This document shows positions 38,701-52,900 of a stretch of 64,000 bases of DNA, one piece after another. The number at the start of each line of letters is the position of its first letter. Positions within the stretch are counted from its first letter, which is position 1. The stretch covers positions 270,774 through 334,773 of the forward strand of contig JABVXV010000048.1 of assembly GCA_013365325.1 (NCBI GenBank). Direction: 5' to 3'. The notes beneath the pieces are model-generated. The model searched no databases and was not told where the DNA came from. It saw only the letters and a program-made list of their open reading frames with translations. The position numbers were made by a program, and so were the translations under genes. Origin of the DNA: Dipetalonema caudispina. Taxonomy: Eukaryota; Nematoda; Chromadorea; Rhabditida; Onchocercidae.

Positions 38701-41700
38701 GTTTAACGACTGCCTTTTACCTGAATCATTTATTTTTGTACCCCAATGCTCATGAAATCCAGTGCTCAGTAATGATTATCAACATGGACCTATAGTTAAT
38801 ACGAAAATCTTAAAACTCCTTCTCGTTAAATTTTGAATACATTTAAAGTCCCAGATCACAGAGACTATTATAAACAACCAAAAGTTTTCACTGGAAACGA
38901 GAGTACAATACATATAACCCACAATAAACAAATACGTTTTGAGTAATTTAAATAATATATCCAAGAAATTTACCGAAGCCAATGCGGATGATAACCTGTA
39001 AACAGTGCAAGACGATAGCTAGGAACAGGACGATACCCAACAATTTCAATACCACTTGTTGAAGCTGTCTCTGCCCATGCACCGCTTTTTCGATCACTGT
39101 AAAAATAGATAACTAAACTTCTGCAACTAAATTTTTTTCAAATTAAGTTTTCATCAAATATCCTTTTCCTACCGAACCATGAACTGACAGGAGCAATTCT
39201 AATGCTACATACCTTGGCTCATCCATAGCTGTGACATTTACTTCCTCACATTTCTTCCTCCATAAACGATTATCTTCAGCTAAGTTACGCCAGTAACGGC
39301 AAGTTAATGAAATGCGAGCGATATCAGCAGGAGACAAAAAGCACATAACATGTAATGCAATCTGAAACAATTTTTCAAATAAAGACTGCTGACAGTTCGA
39401 CAGTATTCTTTCCAACGTGGAGCGAATTTCATATACTTTGAGAAAATCAATTAATCTTACCATCGAAATGGTTTATGACCATACTCATTATTCTTATTAT
39501 CGAATAACAGAAATTTCTATTTGCATGTTATAATCACTTAATATTAAAAATTGAAATATTTCAATTCTGATTTAAAACATTTCCAAATTCTAATTCGTTT
39601 TACTTACTTCTTTAGGTAATTCCTTAATGAAATCTTTTTGAAAGAAAGGTTCAATCACAGAACGTAAATGTCGAATATGGTTCAATGAACACTCGCCAAC
39701 TAAATTGGTAAGAGCATCCATTTGGTCGGGTGAAGAAAACATCTGCAATTTCTTACTAAAAATCCATAATAAAAAATTCAAAAACGAGTGAAAAATATTG
39801 GGAACAACTTTTCTCATCAAGATTTTCAAATAAGTTACTTTTTTGAAGAAGTCCTTGAATCTATTTATTATTTCCTTCTACACATGAAATTATGATTGCG
39901 TCTGCGCTTTCTAAGAATTATACATTATTACAGTTAATGATAAGAATTAACAACAATACCATTATGGTAGTAAAAATTTACCTTGAATTGCTTGATCCAG
40001 ATAAGCACATTTTCGTTAATTTGATGGTCAGGTTCTACAGAGTTTTCAAGATCTTCTTTTTGCTCATCCTGATTTCCTCTTCCTTCTTCTTCAGCGTTAC
40101 CCCTAATTCTTGGTGATTTCGGTGAATCCAAACGATAACCGGTTAAATTCGGATTATCACGATAATCATTATATGTTCCTTTAATGGTATAGTTTTTACA
40201 CCATCGGGAATACCGATGTAATCTTTTAGAAGCCCGAACAAGACTAGGAAAATAATGAACTCAAAATCAGATAAAGACAAAATAGTTAAAGAGAACTAGA
40301 AAAAAGCAACATATTTGATAAAAAAATATACGAAGGGTTACTTACCTATTCGCTCACATAAGTTATATTTTCGCAGCAAACTTTCACACTGAGCTAGTTT
40401 AGTGACTCGAAGAGGTGTAATATATGAACGGGACGATTCCGAACGGCTACTCTGTAAGTAATCACAGTCATCCATTTGTATCATCCGGCTGAAATAAATC
40501 ATTAAAATTTATGCAAAATATGAAGATTCATTTAAATTATACAAGGGTACTGTACCGCACTGATTCATGTTTGCAAAGATTCCGGATGAGAATTATTCCT
40601 GCTATAGTTTACGACCGCAAAACATCCTTTGTGAAGTTCTAAAACTGCAAAAGAACATCTTCAAAGGCTTATTTTTTTCTCCCTTCGTCCTTGATTCTAT
40701 CATCATAAATGTATGTTCAGCAGTAATTATAAGAAAAAACTGGACTGCCACCAGCTAAAACTTTTTTGAAGTCAAAATGAAGTCTTCGATTATTATTAAT
40801 ATCGTCGCGTCATTTTCGTAACGTTGTAATTATGATCTAAGAAGTGTCTGCGAGAACAAGTATACAATTTCAACAAAGTTACAGGACCTATTCACCAGTA
40901 CACTCTGCTATGAATTCAAAGATTTCCTAACGCTTGGTAATGTAATGAGGAGTACTCCTCTACACATTATTCAAGAAAAATTGAGTATTGGTGTCAATAA
41001 TTGATTAGAGTGAAACACCATTGTCAAACAGTTTTAATTTCTAAAGCGACTTCTAATAAATTCATTTCCGTTCCTTTCAGTTCTGATCCACTATTACATA
41101 AAATAAAGAAAAAAAACCGATGCTTTGGAACGCCAATCTTAGGAAGCTCATTGCATCGAACTGCGATATTTCACATTGAAAAAATCTTAAAGTGAAATCG
41201 AAAATCAAAAAAATAATTTCATAATTATCGATAATATTTAAACAGAAGTGAGGTTTGGGCATTAAATAAATATTAGATATTGGTACAAAAATTTATAACA
41301 ATTATTTGTAACTAAAGCGTAAACAGCAATGGAGTTTGATTACAGCGAATTTAACTGAAATATGAATTTAACTGAAATTTACAGTTAGCTATGCAAAATT
41401 AAGAAACCGCTTATTTTTCTCCATAAATGCAACATGTGATATGTTTTAGACTTTATACAAATATGTATATTTCAGCAGGCAGCACTTAGGTCACCAGCAA
41501 TCTTATCTTTTAGCCTTCTGTATTTTAATTCTTTAATCCGATTTGCAAACGAATCTAATATATGGAATAAAAGTCTTATGCTCTGCAGTGCACTAGATAA
41601 CTAAACAATGAGAATGCTTAACAAATTTTCAGCCAAAAACTGCCAAAAACCAAAGCCTGATTCTCACTACCGCTTTCAGTGTCACTGAGATAACTTATGA

Positions 41701-44700
41701 GTAATACTATGCTCCTAAAGTCTTAATTCTGAGCAAGTATTTTCCATTCCCGACATTACCACCGCGAATACCCATAACCTTAAATATAACGTTAATAGGA
41801 AAAGAATAATATGCTATCCTTGAATCGTAAAATAACTATATTTGTTATCACGGATGAGATGAACAGAAACAAGTTACAGTGTAAGTATTAAAAGTTTCAG
41901 AAATCATTGTTTAAAACTAGTGTTCGGCAATCAGCAAAGGAAGCAATGATTGCTCAAAAGGATTCAATATAATGATGCTACACTATCGCTAAAGAATTGA
42001 TTATTTCTGCAGACTTATTTTCAGCATATTTAAACCATTTTCAGGCATCATCTCGGAAAGTTCTTGTTTGATTTTCTAAATACCTCATGCAATAAGGATA
42101 ACATTCTTGCTTGTCATTAAAATTTCTCTGCCATACATTTTTTTAAAATTTATTTACTGCATATGTAACCCTAGTAAGTTGGATTTACTATTTTAATTAT
42201 CAGACATGGTAACTGCAGCTCTATAATTTTAATAATTTTTACTCATAATCTTCGATAGCAGCTCAAATGTCATTTGCCCCAAGTCTCGACAGGAAATTTT
42301 TAAGTATTTACAAAAAATAGAGGAAAAATCTGGCATTTCGTAAGCGTACGCTACAAAACGTGTCAAAATTCCGATTGTTCCAGGCCCATATAATTCTGGA
42401 ACTTACACCGCCTAATTTAGAATACCAATGCGCAAGAAACGTCATTTTAGAACAATTAAAATACCATATGTAAGTGATAGTGAATGATAGAGAATAAGTG
42501 GAGTGTGCCTATAGGTTACAAACAAGCTGACAAACTCGTGTTCGCTTTGATTTTAGACAGTGAAAATTCCTATCGGTCAGTATGAAATATGCCAATTATG
42601 GACTGGCTAGAAGAATTCTGATAAATATAAACTGTAGTGACTATGATGATCGAAGATGTAACTAATAATTCTGAAGCTTGTTTTTCATAAAGACAGCACA
42701 ATAATAGTTCATAAAATTCAATCATTCTATTTCAAAGATCATTGAATAAATAAAAATATCTTGAAAGGTTTACTAATTCATGTGGTGATTTGAATATGAG
42801 ATGAATGAAGACTCCGAAAACATTTCATCATACAACTACGTTTTATCTTGGATTTTCGGTAAGATTAGGCTACTGAATCTATAAAAAAATTTTTCAAAAG
42901 AATAAAAAGATTTTAGAAAAAATGAAAAAATTACTAAACGACTACTTGACATTTGAAATTTGCATTTTCTAATCTTGAATGCTAACCTACAGAACTCTTA
43001 AGAAGTTTTCAATTCCTACTGAAAGTGCGACAAACTAAACCAACTTCACAAGCTCATAATTACAGTAATCCTCGTATATTACGGAAGACGCTATGAAATT
43101 TGGGATAGAGAAAAGTCTTCACATTGTTGTAAAGCAATGAAGAGAGGTGGTAGAAAAAAAAGCTGACAAAGTTCGATCAGACTTACTAGTACATACCATA
43201 CCTACTCTAGAGTTGGCTTCCATCAGTATGAATATGTCTACAGAACTAAAATCAAAAAAAAAAAAAAAAAAACGATATCAAAAAATAGAAAATCTCTCAC
43301 AAACAGTTTAGAAATATCAAAAAGAAACTTTTTTTTTTACATACCTTAATGCTGGCTTCTTCTCTCTGAACGAATCATCAAACAGCGAAGATTTACGCTT
43401 TTGATAATTATGGTCCCTGGGACTTTTCATCAGGCTCTGCAAATTGTTATAGGACCAGTGACAACTTTTACAGATAAACCGAATTTGATATCTAAGAAAA
43501 CAGAATGTGAACTTCATAGAAACTCTAGAAACATTAACATCTATGAATTTTCGTTTCTTGCATAAACTATTTCCCTTTGTCAGGTGAATTAACTCCATTT
43601 GACAGGTCAAACATTTTCCATGAGAGAATAAGGATAAGCTGTCTATGAGAAAAAATTATGGCTTCAAACGATGCAATATCTATATACCGATTCCTTTTTA
43701 TTGTCTTTTTCTTTTCAATCTTTTTTGTAGGCTTTACTGGACACCTCAGAATATACTGCTTTTAATTACGACGGAAAACACATTAAAAAAAGTTCGGACT
43801 GATCGTAATATTGTATAACTGTTAGGAAAGCAAAATAAATCCAAATAAGACAGTAAAAAATAATCAATTTTTGTTTAATAAAATGAAAAAGGATAACAAA
43901 CATTGCGTGTTTTCCAATCGCTGTAATAGCTCCATGCGACCGAAGCTGATCGCTGCCTATTCCCACAGTCATGCTTAAATGTATATATGATTTCATATAA
44001 ATGCATGGAAAAAATTATGAGAAAAAATCAGCTGATTTGAACAATAAATTACGAGTAAAACTGGCCGTGAATATAATTTGAATCATTTTATTCTAAGCTC
44101 ATATTTCTCAATAGCAAAGGTTTTTATGCATGCATAAACACCCAACCGTTGGAACTTTCAGCTGCATGACTAAGCATTGAAGGCAAAACACCAGCCTTTT
44201 AACCATACATGTTAGTATCACTATGAAAAAGGTTATATAAGTGATTTAAAATGTTGTATGTAAGAGTTTTCTCAATTCGTCGTGATCTATGGACCAATTG
44301 GACAAGGCGTTTTCCTTCTTCAGTGCGAAAAATAATAATAATAATAGTTATAGGGAAAAATAATTTGCTGTTGATTAACTAGTTAAAACTCAACCAAATT
44401 AGATTTCAAGTATTGAATTGAAGTCTATAATAATTCATATAACTTCCGACAGTTACTTCTACAAAGTAATTATTACTGCCATCTATAAGTCTCCGTTGGT
44501 AATGGAGATATCCGACTGTCATAATGATAATCTACTCTGCAATGTTTGGTGAGTCATCCAGTTTCTATGTTGATCTGGAAGTCGGATTTTGCTAACTTCA
44601 GAGTATTTCAGTAACCTCTACGCTTTTGAACGAGAATAAATTATGAAAATGATGTTGTAGCTCTACTCTCGAAACTGCTTTCTCCAACTTCTTAAGATAG

Positions 44701-44924
44701 TTTTTTTCAACAGATAAACAAGTAATGTTCAGTAAATTTTCAAGAACTTATATTTATGGGAAAGGAAAAATTCAGTGAATACTCACCTTAGGTGAGGCGA
44801 TTGTAAATGACGTGTTCTGAAAGGAAATTCTGTTAACACCACTACTACTGCTACTGCTGCTGCTGTCATCGTGAAATGTAGCACTATCACGAAACGATTC
44901 GGGATGTCCCGGATTAGACATTGA
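35774..44924 (-). CDS. sel-10: F-box/WD40 ubiquitin ligase receptor SEL-10 (FBXW7)
   Basis: Substrate receptor of an SCF E3 ligase, known to target phosphorylated proteins such as cyclin E and Notch intracellular domains. Exons: 44972-44787 (ATG at 44924), 43436-43345, 40488-40342, 40243-39982, 39742-39608, 39361-39213, 39096-38974, 38583-38536, 38382-38190, 37931-37744, 37646-37493, 37208-37137, 36847-36674, 36388-36238, 35937-35774; all phases agree, 729 aa. Order: Ser-rich N-terminus with an eight-Ser run, dimerisation-like region, F-box (about 247-300, [17 protein letters not shown] then [14 protein letters not shown]), then eight WD40 blades to the end. The three phosphodegron-pocket arginines known from human FBXW7 are present: [16 protein letters not shown] and [10 protein letters not shown]. 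The C-terminus [11 protein letters not shown] matches the nematode family. Introns 1 and 2 are long (1.35 and 2.9 kb). A shorter form could start at the Met at 40484, just inside the third exon. The reading frame is open upstream of the ATG to the acceptor at 44973, which could be a trans-splice site. Confidence 0.95.
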
Positions 44925-47360
44925 TGTACATTTCTTAGGACTTCCAAGGAAAGGTGGATATATCAAGACAACCTAAAGTATGGTATTTCGGAAACCATTT
45001 CGAACGTATTTATAGAAGAGAAAGTTTCAACGAAAAACAAAAATAATCATACTTGATTTACTAATGGATTAACTGATACAATCCTATGTCTTCGAAGATT
45101 ATTTCTCTTTTCTACTTCGAATGATTACAGATAATGTTACCTATGTATAAAAACAATTAGTCACCTTGAATTACTCTAACCACGAAAGTTTATTCAAGGG
45201 TCGTTGCTTTGCTTGATGGATATTTATTACATTTTAAAGGTGAGTTCTGTATAATTCTATCCGAATAATGAGAAAAATACAAACATATTTTATATAATCT
45301 AGGCGGAACAATTTATGAATACTTCTACAAAGAAAGATTTGAACTTAAATTTCACAACTTAAATAAATTTCACAACTTAAATACTTTGAAGATGGAATAA
45401 TTCATAGTTAATTATAAAATACTTTATTCATCTCCAACAAAATATCAGTATTCATAATCTATCTCATCTAATAATTTTAACTCATTAAAAATTAAACATA
45501 CCACGAGTAGTAACTTAAAAATTATTTTTAATCTCAAACGGACTAAAATAACCCCGCACTCTAACAACCCAAACAATTACCCATTCCTCTTCCAAAACCT
45601 CATTCTACCGAGATTCCATCTTAATGGCCAATTTCATTTATACTGACCACACTGTGCAACTTATTGTCCTACTTCATAATTCACATTTCTCTAATAACCA
45701 AACAAGAGGAGTATTAGAGTAATTGATTCAACTAGCACCTAGAACGAGTTTCATTATTCAAGACTAATTAAAGTTATCCGATATATAAACCTCTTTACCT
45801 CTCTCCCTCCCATTATTAGTAGGTTCTTGGTCAATCTTTCCCCACTTATTATTGTTCTAATTTTGCTCTACTAGTTATAATTATTAATTAATAAGGAATT
45901 TTCAAATCTTTTTTATTCTTCCTAACTATTCCTGAATTTTGACAATAGAAGAAGTGAGGAAAAATTTTATCTTTTCCATTATAAGATATCTTTCAAGGCT
46001 GTTACCTTATTAGAATTATACGTTAATGTTAACAAATTCATTTGGACAAAATTTTAGGAAGAAACTGATAAACGTAAATTTACGAGTAAAATTATCATTC
46101 GCTAATGGGATGAGCAACTAGTATTTAACCAGGATAATTCGGGAATCACATTACTGAATTCTGACATTTCAGAATCCCAATTTACCTCAATGAAAGCGTG
46201 CAAGTTTGATGAGTAATTGGAAAAAGCGTATACGAATCCAACAATTAAAAAAATAAAATGATAGTAGATGACTTCTCAAATATAATCCTAATAGGCTTAC
46301 CTGTGATATTGCAATTGATGGCCAAGTAATCACAAAAGAACCCTATTGGACCCATATTCAGCAGGATGCAAATAAAGAAATGGAAATAAATTATAGTATT
46401 ATCCGATGCTTTCCACAACAAAGTACTCTTTATGTTCAAGTCAATTTTTAAAAATTAAGGCTTTAGAAATTTTTTTGAATTATATAACAAACTAATGTTG
46501 ATTAATAAAAATGGAAGAACCAAAGAAATCTCTCTCTCCTCAAAAAAAAAAAAACAAGAAATCCGGTAAACAATAATTTTCCGGGTGCTCTATTAATATT
46601 AACGGTATCTATCCGTTCCATTTAGATACACAATTTTAGTTGCCACTTTTTTTTTCTTTTTTTTTTGCTAAAGTATAAAGAAAAGAAAGAATGAATAAAT
46701 CATTTATTCGTCTTTTAAACTTTTATTTTCTTTTCTCCAATCATCCATTCATATTTCTCCTTTGGGACAATCGCACATTTCGTTTGTTCAGTTTTCCGGT
46801 ACGTCATTTGCAATCAATTTTTCCTTTTCCTGTAACATTTCCAAAATTTGTAATATCAAATTTCTATTATGATCATATATTGCTAATTCAATTTACTTAT
46901 AACTCTTACTTAAAGTTTTATTGCAAGCAGTATATTGAATGATTTTATTCATTACGAACATTTGCAATCGAAAATTTATTGTGGGTCATTTTAATACAAA
47001 AGAATAGTGTGATTTATTATATTTAATTTATAAAAATTTTCTCATAATTTTCACATTACTTCTGCTTTCCTTGTTTGTAAGTTACAAAGGTCAATTAAAG
47101 TTCACTGAATTTTTTTTTTCTTTTTTTTTTTTTTTTTTATCAACAACGGTTTTGTTTTTGAGGGAATGTTGCGATTCCTATAAGGAACAAAAAAATTCTT
47201 CTCAATTGGCAATCCATAAAAGTCTTGAAGAATTTGGCCTCCTGAGAATAATTTTTTTCTTTCACTCTCTTAACCCACATTCGTAGATTTGTTACTATTC
47301 TTTCCACTCCTTACCAATTTTTCGAATATGCCAAATAATTGTATTATCTTGATTATTTTG

Positions 47361-47401
47361 ATTATTATTACTATTATTATTATTATTATTATTATTATTA
47401 T
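47361..47401 (+). repeat. (ATT)n microsatellite
   Basis: Forty-one bases of ATT/TTA triplet repeat with a single interruption (a C near 47371). No coding frame crosses it. Likely length-variable between isolates. Confidence 0.9.
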
Positions 47402-48022
47402 GGAACTGATTTATCAGGACTTTTAATTGGAATGACCTACTTCTTGACCTTAGGTTTCTTTCATTTCAAAAAAAAAATGACCGTTTAGGTCCCTATGGTT
47501 CTATTTGATTACGCACAACTGATATTTTTATTCGTTTTTATGAAATCCATGATTTATTATAAAATTTATTTTTTTGCCCAGTGAGATTACTGATTTCAAC
47601 ACCTCTTATAATGTATCATTTTAGTTTCATGAAGTTTGGTAGACTGTTCAGAATGAATAGGTAAAACTTTATTAATCAAATTGTCCTTTTTTTCGACCAA
47701 TTCTTCACTAATTTATTTTGCGCCATATCCAAATTTTTGCTTGTTTTATGCAACACATATGGATTGGTTTTTTTTTAATATGTAAGTAGAAAAATTGGAA
47801 TAAAATTTAAGTTAATTAGAAATTATATAAAGAATGGACTGAAAATGGATATCTATAGGTCAATATGTCCAATATTAACTAATTTGGTCACAAGAATTAC
47901 AAAGGATATTTCGTATCATTGTCATTACAATTTCGATTTTTTGCAAAATGGTCGTTTATCTTTCTGTTCACATCAAAATATTGTATGAAAGATGTAATCA
48001 AATTGTTTGTGACAAATGACAT

Positions 48023-48314
48023 TCAATCGACAACGTAATAGTACGTGAAATCATTACTATCTGTGGACATATATTCATCTCCTTTTTCATTTATTGAATG
48101 GACTCGAAAGTAAAAGTGCTTATCACTGTCGTTCCGTGATAAAGCATCCGGATTGATCAGATTTTGTAGGAGATTTATTGATGCATAAGTTGATGAAATT
48201 ATAAGCATATGAAAATCCATTTTGTAGAAGATCTTGCTCCGTGCTATTTGCCGATGATATTACTTTTCCCGTAATAAGTTTAACTCCGAATTCCTTTTCG
48301 TCGTTGAAATCCAT
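48023..48314 (-). pseudogene. frame-broken small ORF of unknown family
   Basis: On the minus strand one frame runs from an ATG at 48314 (MDFNDEKEFGVKLITGK...) to a stop at 48126. An overlapping frame then stays open to a stop at 48023 (DSDKHFYFRVHSINEKGDEY... ending YYYVVD). Both halves look more protein-like, charged and not repetitive, than the surrounding AT-rich noise. They could be one coding sequence interrupted by a frame change, or one exon of an undetected gene. No usable intron joins them: the only GT-AG pairs enclose 20-31 bases. A splice of the first 17 codons (donor AAA|GTAATA) to sel-10 is phase-compatible but unsupported. Confidence 0.3.
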
Positions 48315-49961
48315 TGATTAGTTTCAAATTTTCAACTGAAAATTCTGAGTGTTTCAACTTAATCGAATTTATGCAATTATTTCGTAAAATACATAGATTT
48401 TCCCTGTCATAAGTACTGAGAATATGTTAATTGATGGCTTGATAGGCCGTAAAATCATTTGTTGTAGTTCTATACTCTCAGTTCTGAGAATTTAAATTCA
48501 CAATTCTACATTAGATTCAATCAAAAAACTGTCTCAGAATGGCATGGATTTGAATTCTGAAAGGGAAATTTTTTAAGTAAGAGTGGTGGAATTTGATTAA
48601 TCGCCGATTGAATGATGTCAGGAAACGGAAAGTGTCGGATTAGAATTTACAGTTAATTCTCAAAATGTCAATTCATTTTAAATTTAGTCATAATCTTTTC
48701 TCTTAATACTTTTAATAATTGTTATAGCGAGGAATTAGAATCGATGATAACATCGAAAACTTAATAAAATAGTCGGAATTCGTCCCTCGTAAAGCTTCCT
48801 GAATGTTTATTGCATTTTCTATTACTGTTGAGGACACGTTTTCTAATAAAATACTTTTGAAATTTTGATCAGCTTTAGAATTTCAAGTTTTTTTCTTGTA
48901 ATACGCCAATTAGTATTTTAGAACAAATCATATCTTTAATTCAAAGTGTAAAAAATTGGATGGAAAATTAGTTCAAAGTTAATTTAGGGAAATAGAATAC
49001 TCAACGCCATTAGCAGCATTTTGGATTAATAAATGCAATTTAAGACTAAGTATCAATTAAATCTCAAATATTTTTTCCCTATTCGATTAAAATTTGTGAA
49101 GTATGATAGAAAATAACAATATATATCATCTGCCTTCATAGGCAATTTTCAAAGACGTCATTCCTATTTTGCAGTCGAGGTTTCAAAGTTTTTTCGCAAT
49201 TTTTCAAAACTGTTTTCCTTCTCATTTTTCTCATTCAATATCTTTTTCATTGCTTTCATATCAGATTTATGATGAAAAGCACTTAATTCTTGTTATTTCA
49301 TTCAATGCCAAAAAAAAAATCTTTGAATTCTCCAATCTATCTTGGACTTTTTTTGTTTGTAAGACCGAACCTTTCCAAATAGGTATAAATTGGAAATGCC
49401 AATTTTTGCACAAATTTCTTCATAAATTTATTAAGGATATCATAAATTTTATCATTGATATTAATTCCTGACTTCACCTTATTCTCTCGATTTCATGCTA
49501 TGTAAGTTTCATTCGAAAACTTAAAATTATCAATATTCTAACTCGAAAATGAAATTTCTGACACCTAATGTTATGAGCTTATTATCGAAAAGGAATATCT
49601 ACCGTATCTGGTATGCTACTATGTTAAACGACTTGACAGTCAAATCTTGGTGATAGTCATTACTTTACAAAGTTCACCCGTTCAACATGTTCCATCTTTA
49701 TCCATTTTGAATTTCTTTTATCTTACTTGTCATTCTACTACACTTCGAGAATTCAAATAGATTTATATTATAGTTATCATCTATCACTTTAACTGATATT
49801 ATTTAAGAAATTTCTGATAAAAAAAAATTGTTGATGCATCCATAATATGTTATAATTAAGAGAATTTTTGATTTTTTTCTATTAATCCAAACTTTTACTG
49901 TATTACCATTGTTTCCTGCTAAATTAGACCATTTAATTATGATATAATTATTTTTTCGCAA

Positions 49962-52900
49962 ATGGGAAGTGTGGAATCAACGGCGAATTCAATTGGCTTA
50001 ACAGAATGTTCACTTTATTCGCCATCCCGACGATATTCAGTTAGTAAAATATTTTAGTTTCTGGTTATTTTTTTTTTTTTTTTAATTATCTTTTTCAAAA
50101 AATAAAAAAGTGGTTTTTTCCGAAATTTTTTTCTTGTTTTGAAGAAGTTTTTGTTTGCCAAAATTTTTCTATAAATAAACTTTTACTTTTCATTGCAATT
50201 TATATTGTTTTCAGAAAGCGGACTTTCTATCTGTTCAGTCATGGGAGCCTTCTTCAATCAATTTGGTATGTTAGGCACTTTGCATCAATTTTTTTTACCC
50301 ATGGGAGGCCTGAAATGATTACGATTTGTTTGCTTTTTGCATATGAAAAGTCTAAAGGGACCAAATTAACATATAATTTAAAATTTTTTTAAAAGGTTAC
50401 CGCTTAAGAGTATATTTTGAGAGATAAATCTGTCCGTCTCTTTTGAATTCCCTCAAAAGAGACAAAAAAGGCCCAAGTGTTATAACAACAATAATGTTAA
50501 TTTTCTCTTTTTTTTTCCAATATCCATATAATACAATGTAGTAGGTTTAAGATACGAGCAAAAAAAAGTATCCCAAAAATTCTGAATAAAAAAATTTAAT
50601 TATTTCCGATCTGTACAATCTTGCTTGTAAGTCTTATAGCTTCATGAATTGATCTACCAATTACCAATGGGCATGAATCCTTGTTCAATCTTATCACTTC
50701 TTGAGTGCTTCTGTCCATCTGTTTGGATATCTCGAAGTTCCGTCACTTCTCGAACTTATAAGATCTCTTCGAGATCTGATTGTTATTGCAGAAAAAAACT
50801 TCTCTCAATTCACAGCGAACATTGTCATTAGCTAGCAAAAATGATTTCTTGCTGCCAACGTGGTCACCTCGAGATCAAAAACATGTGGATTCAATGCGAA
50901 GTCATTCTGAGAATAGGTTAGTCTTGACAATTCTTCTCATTTAAAATCTGTATTTAACATGATTTTTTGAAAGAGTTAAATTAAGAAGCAAAACTGGAAG
51001 TTCGGAAATTAAAAAAAAGAAAAATCAAAATTTGAAGTGCAAAATTAGTTTTAATTTTTCAGAAAAGTGGTGCAAACTTTGGCAAAATCTAATCTTGGAG
51101 CTCTATCTTGGTCATCTAGCAATCTCAGGTCTCTTTTATTCTTTGTTTTTTTCTTTTTTTTTTGTTCGAAATATTTGATTCCTGCAACTATTCCATGAAT
51201 TATGTTTATAGACAAGAGCTACAACCACATATTGTAATAGCAGGTGATTTGACAACTTCACAAAATAGCACAATCCGACGATTATGGAAGCAGGTTATAT
51301 CCTTCTCTTGCTGTCTAATTAGTAATATTAGAAAAAGAAAATCCATCTATAGGGGATGAAATCGCTAGTCTCATCTTCTTTTATGAAAAACAAAGGTTAA
51401 ATGGGTAGAAGTGAAAGGAGTAATATTATGATGAAAATGCAACAATGGACAGAAATGAAAACAATTCAACATTCGTCTTACTACTGTGTTGTACAGGAAA
51501 TGAAAAGGTGTTGTGATAATGAATCTGAACTCGCAAGTCGATTATTATTGCGTATATTCGCTATCGATCCACGCCTTCAAGCAGCTTTTCATCTTTCAAA
51601 TGTGCCTTACTTTGAAATGAGGAAAAATCAACTCTTTGAACTTCATGTTAAGGTTATAAATTTTATTCTTTAATTTCTTGCTATAAATAATTATTTTTAT
51701 TTGTTGATCAGTTAGTTAATCCCCTTTCTCTTCAATTCGGCCTTAATTTGAAGGCAATTAGAATTTTCATCTTGATATACAAGATCTGTTTTTAACAGTG
51801 ATTGTTCTTACAGTTACCTTGATGAATAGAAATGAATGGTGGCAAGTAATTGTTGACAATTTTGTGTTTAAGTTTAGTCTGTTCTACATGTCAGTTGAAA
51901 GATGATGAAATATGACTTTAAATAAATCTCCTGCAATTTGAATATTTATAAATTAATTTCATTATTCTTTCCAATGAATGCTCCTCTTTGCTTTGACCCA
52001 ATGAAGTTAATTACGAAGTGTTAAAATATTTTTCTTCGACTATTGCTCTAGTTTTGTGTATCACGGAATATAAATCCAAGCATTAACTTAATAAATTTTT
52101 GCAGATAATCAAATATAACTGATATTTTTTTTTTTGTAAGATTTTTTCCGTATTGATTTTACCTAAAATCATCTGGAACTTGGGTTTATATGAAACTGTT
52201 TGCAACTATTAACTTAGTGTTTAGATTTTTTCCAGAAGATCCTTTAAAATTACATTAGAAGAGTTTCTTCATAATGTTAAAATTCTTTAATTTTTTAATT
52301 AATTTTTATGTGAATCATATAGATAGGAATAGGCTGAAAGCTTTGTTAGTTCATGCATATCGGCGATTCAGCACTTTTCATCTCTTGTACGAAATTGTTA
52401 TGATACCATTCACTTGTCATCTCTAACATATTTAGAAATAACCGTCTATGATTTATGGTAATTTTCAACTTTTGCCAGCACTCTTCATTATATACATAGA
52501 AAAATTTCATACTTTTCATGAATATTCTGGGAAAACCGTTAATTTGCAAATTTACCGACGATTTAATGAAATTACCGCATTTTTGAAATTTATCATAATT
52601 TTTTCTTAAATTTGATCTAATTTTTTCAGGCAGTGGAATCGACCTTATCATTTATTATGTTGCATTTGCATAATCCAACTGCAATGAGTAAATCATTGCA
52701 AGCATTGGGTGCACGACATGTAATTCATACAGAAATACAGTACAGAAGCAATTATTGGAAGGTGTGAAATTTTGGCACTTTTCGAAAAATTTAATATGAA
52801 AGTAATAAAGTGACGGAAATTAATACAAAATCTTTAATAATAATTAAGTCACTTGTAAAAATTTTTAGAAGCTAAGTAGGATTAAGAAGTTACAGATCGA

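Larger units (their letters stand above)
44973..49961. other. divergent spacer between sel-10 and the globin
   Basis: The 5' ends of sel-10 (-) and the globin gene (+) face away from each other across 5 kb, so the promoters of both should lie here. Visible content: a less AT-rich stretch at 45541-45860, T tracts near 46648-46666 and 47108-47139, an ATT microsatellite at 47361-47401, and a frame-broken small ORF at 48023-48314. No other gene could be supported. Confidence 0.5.
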
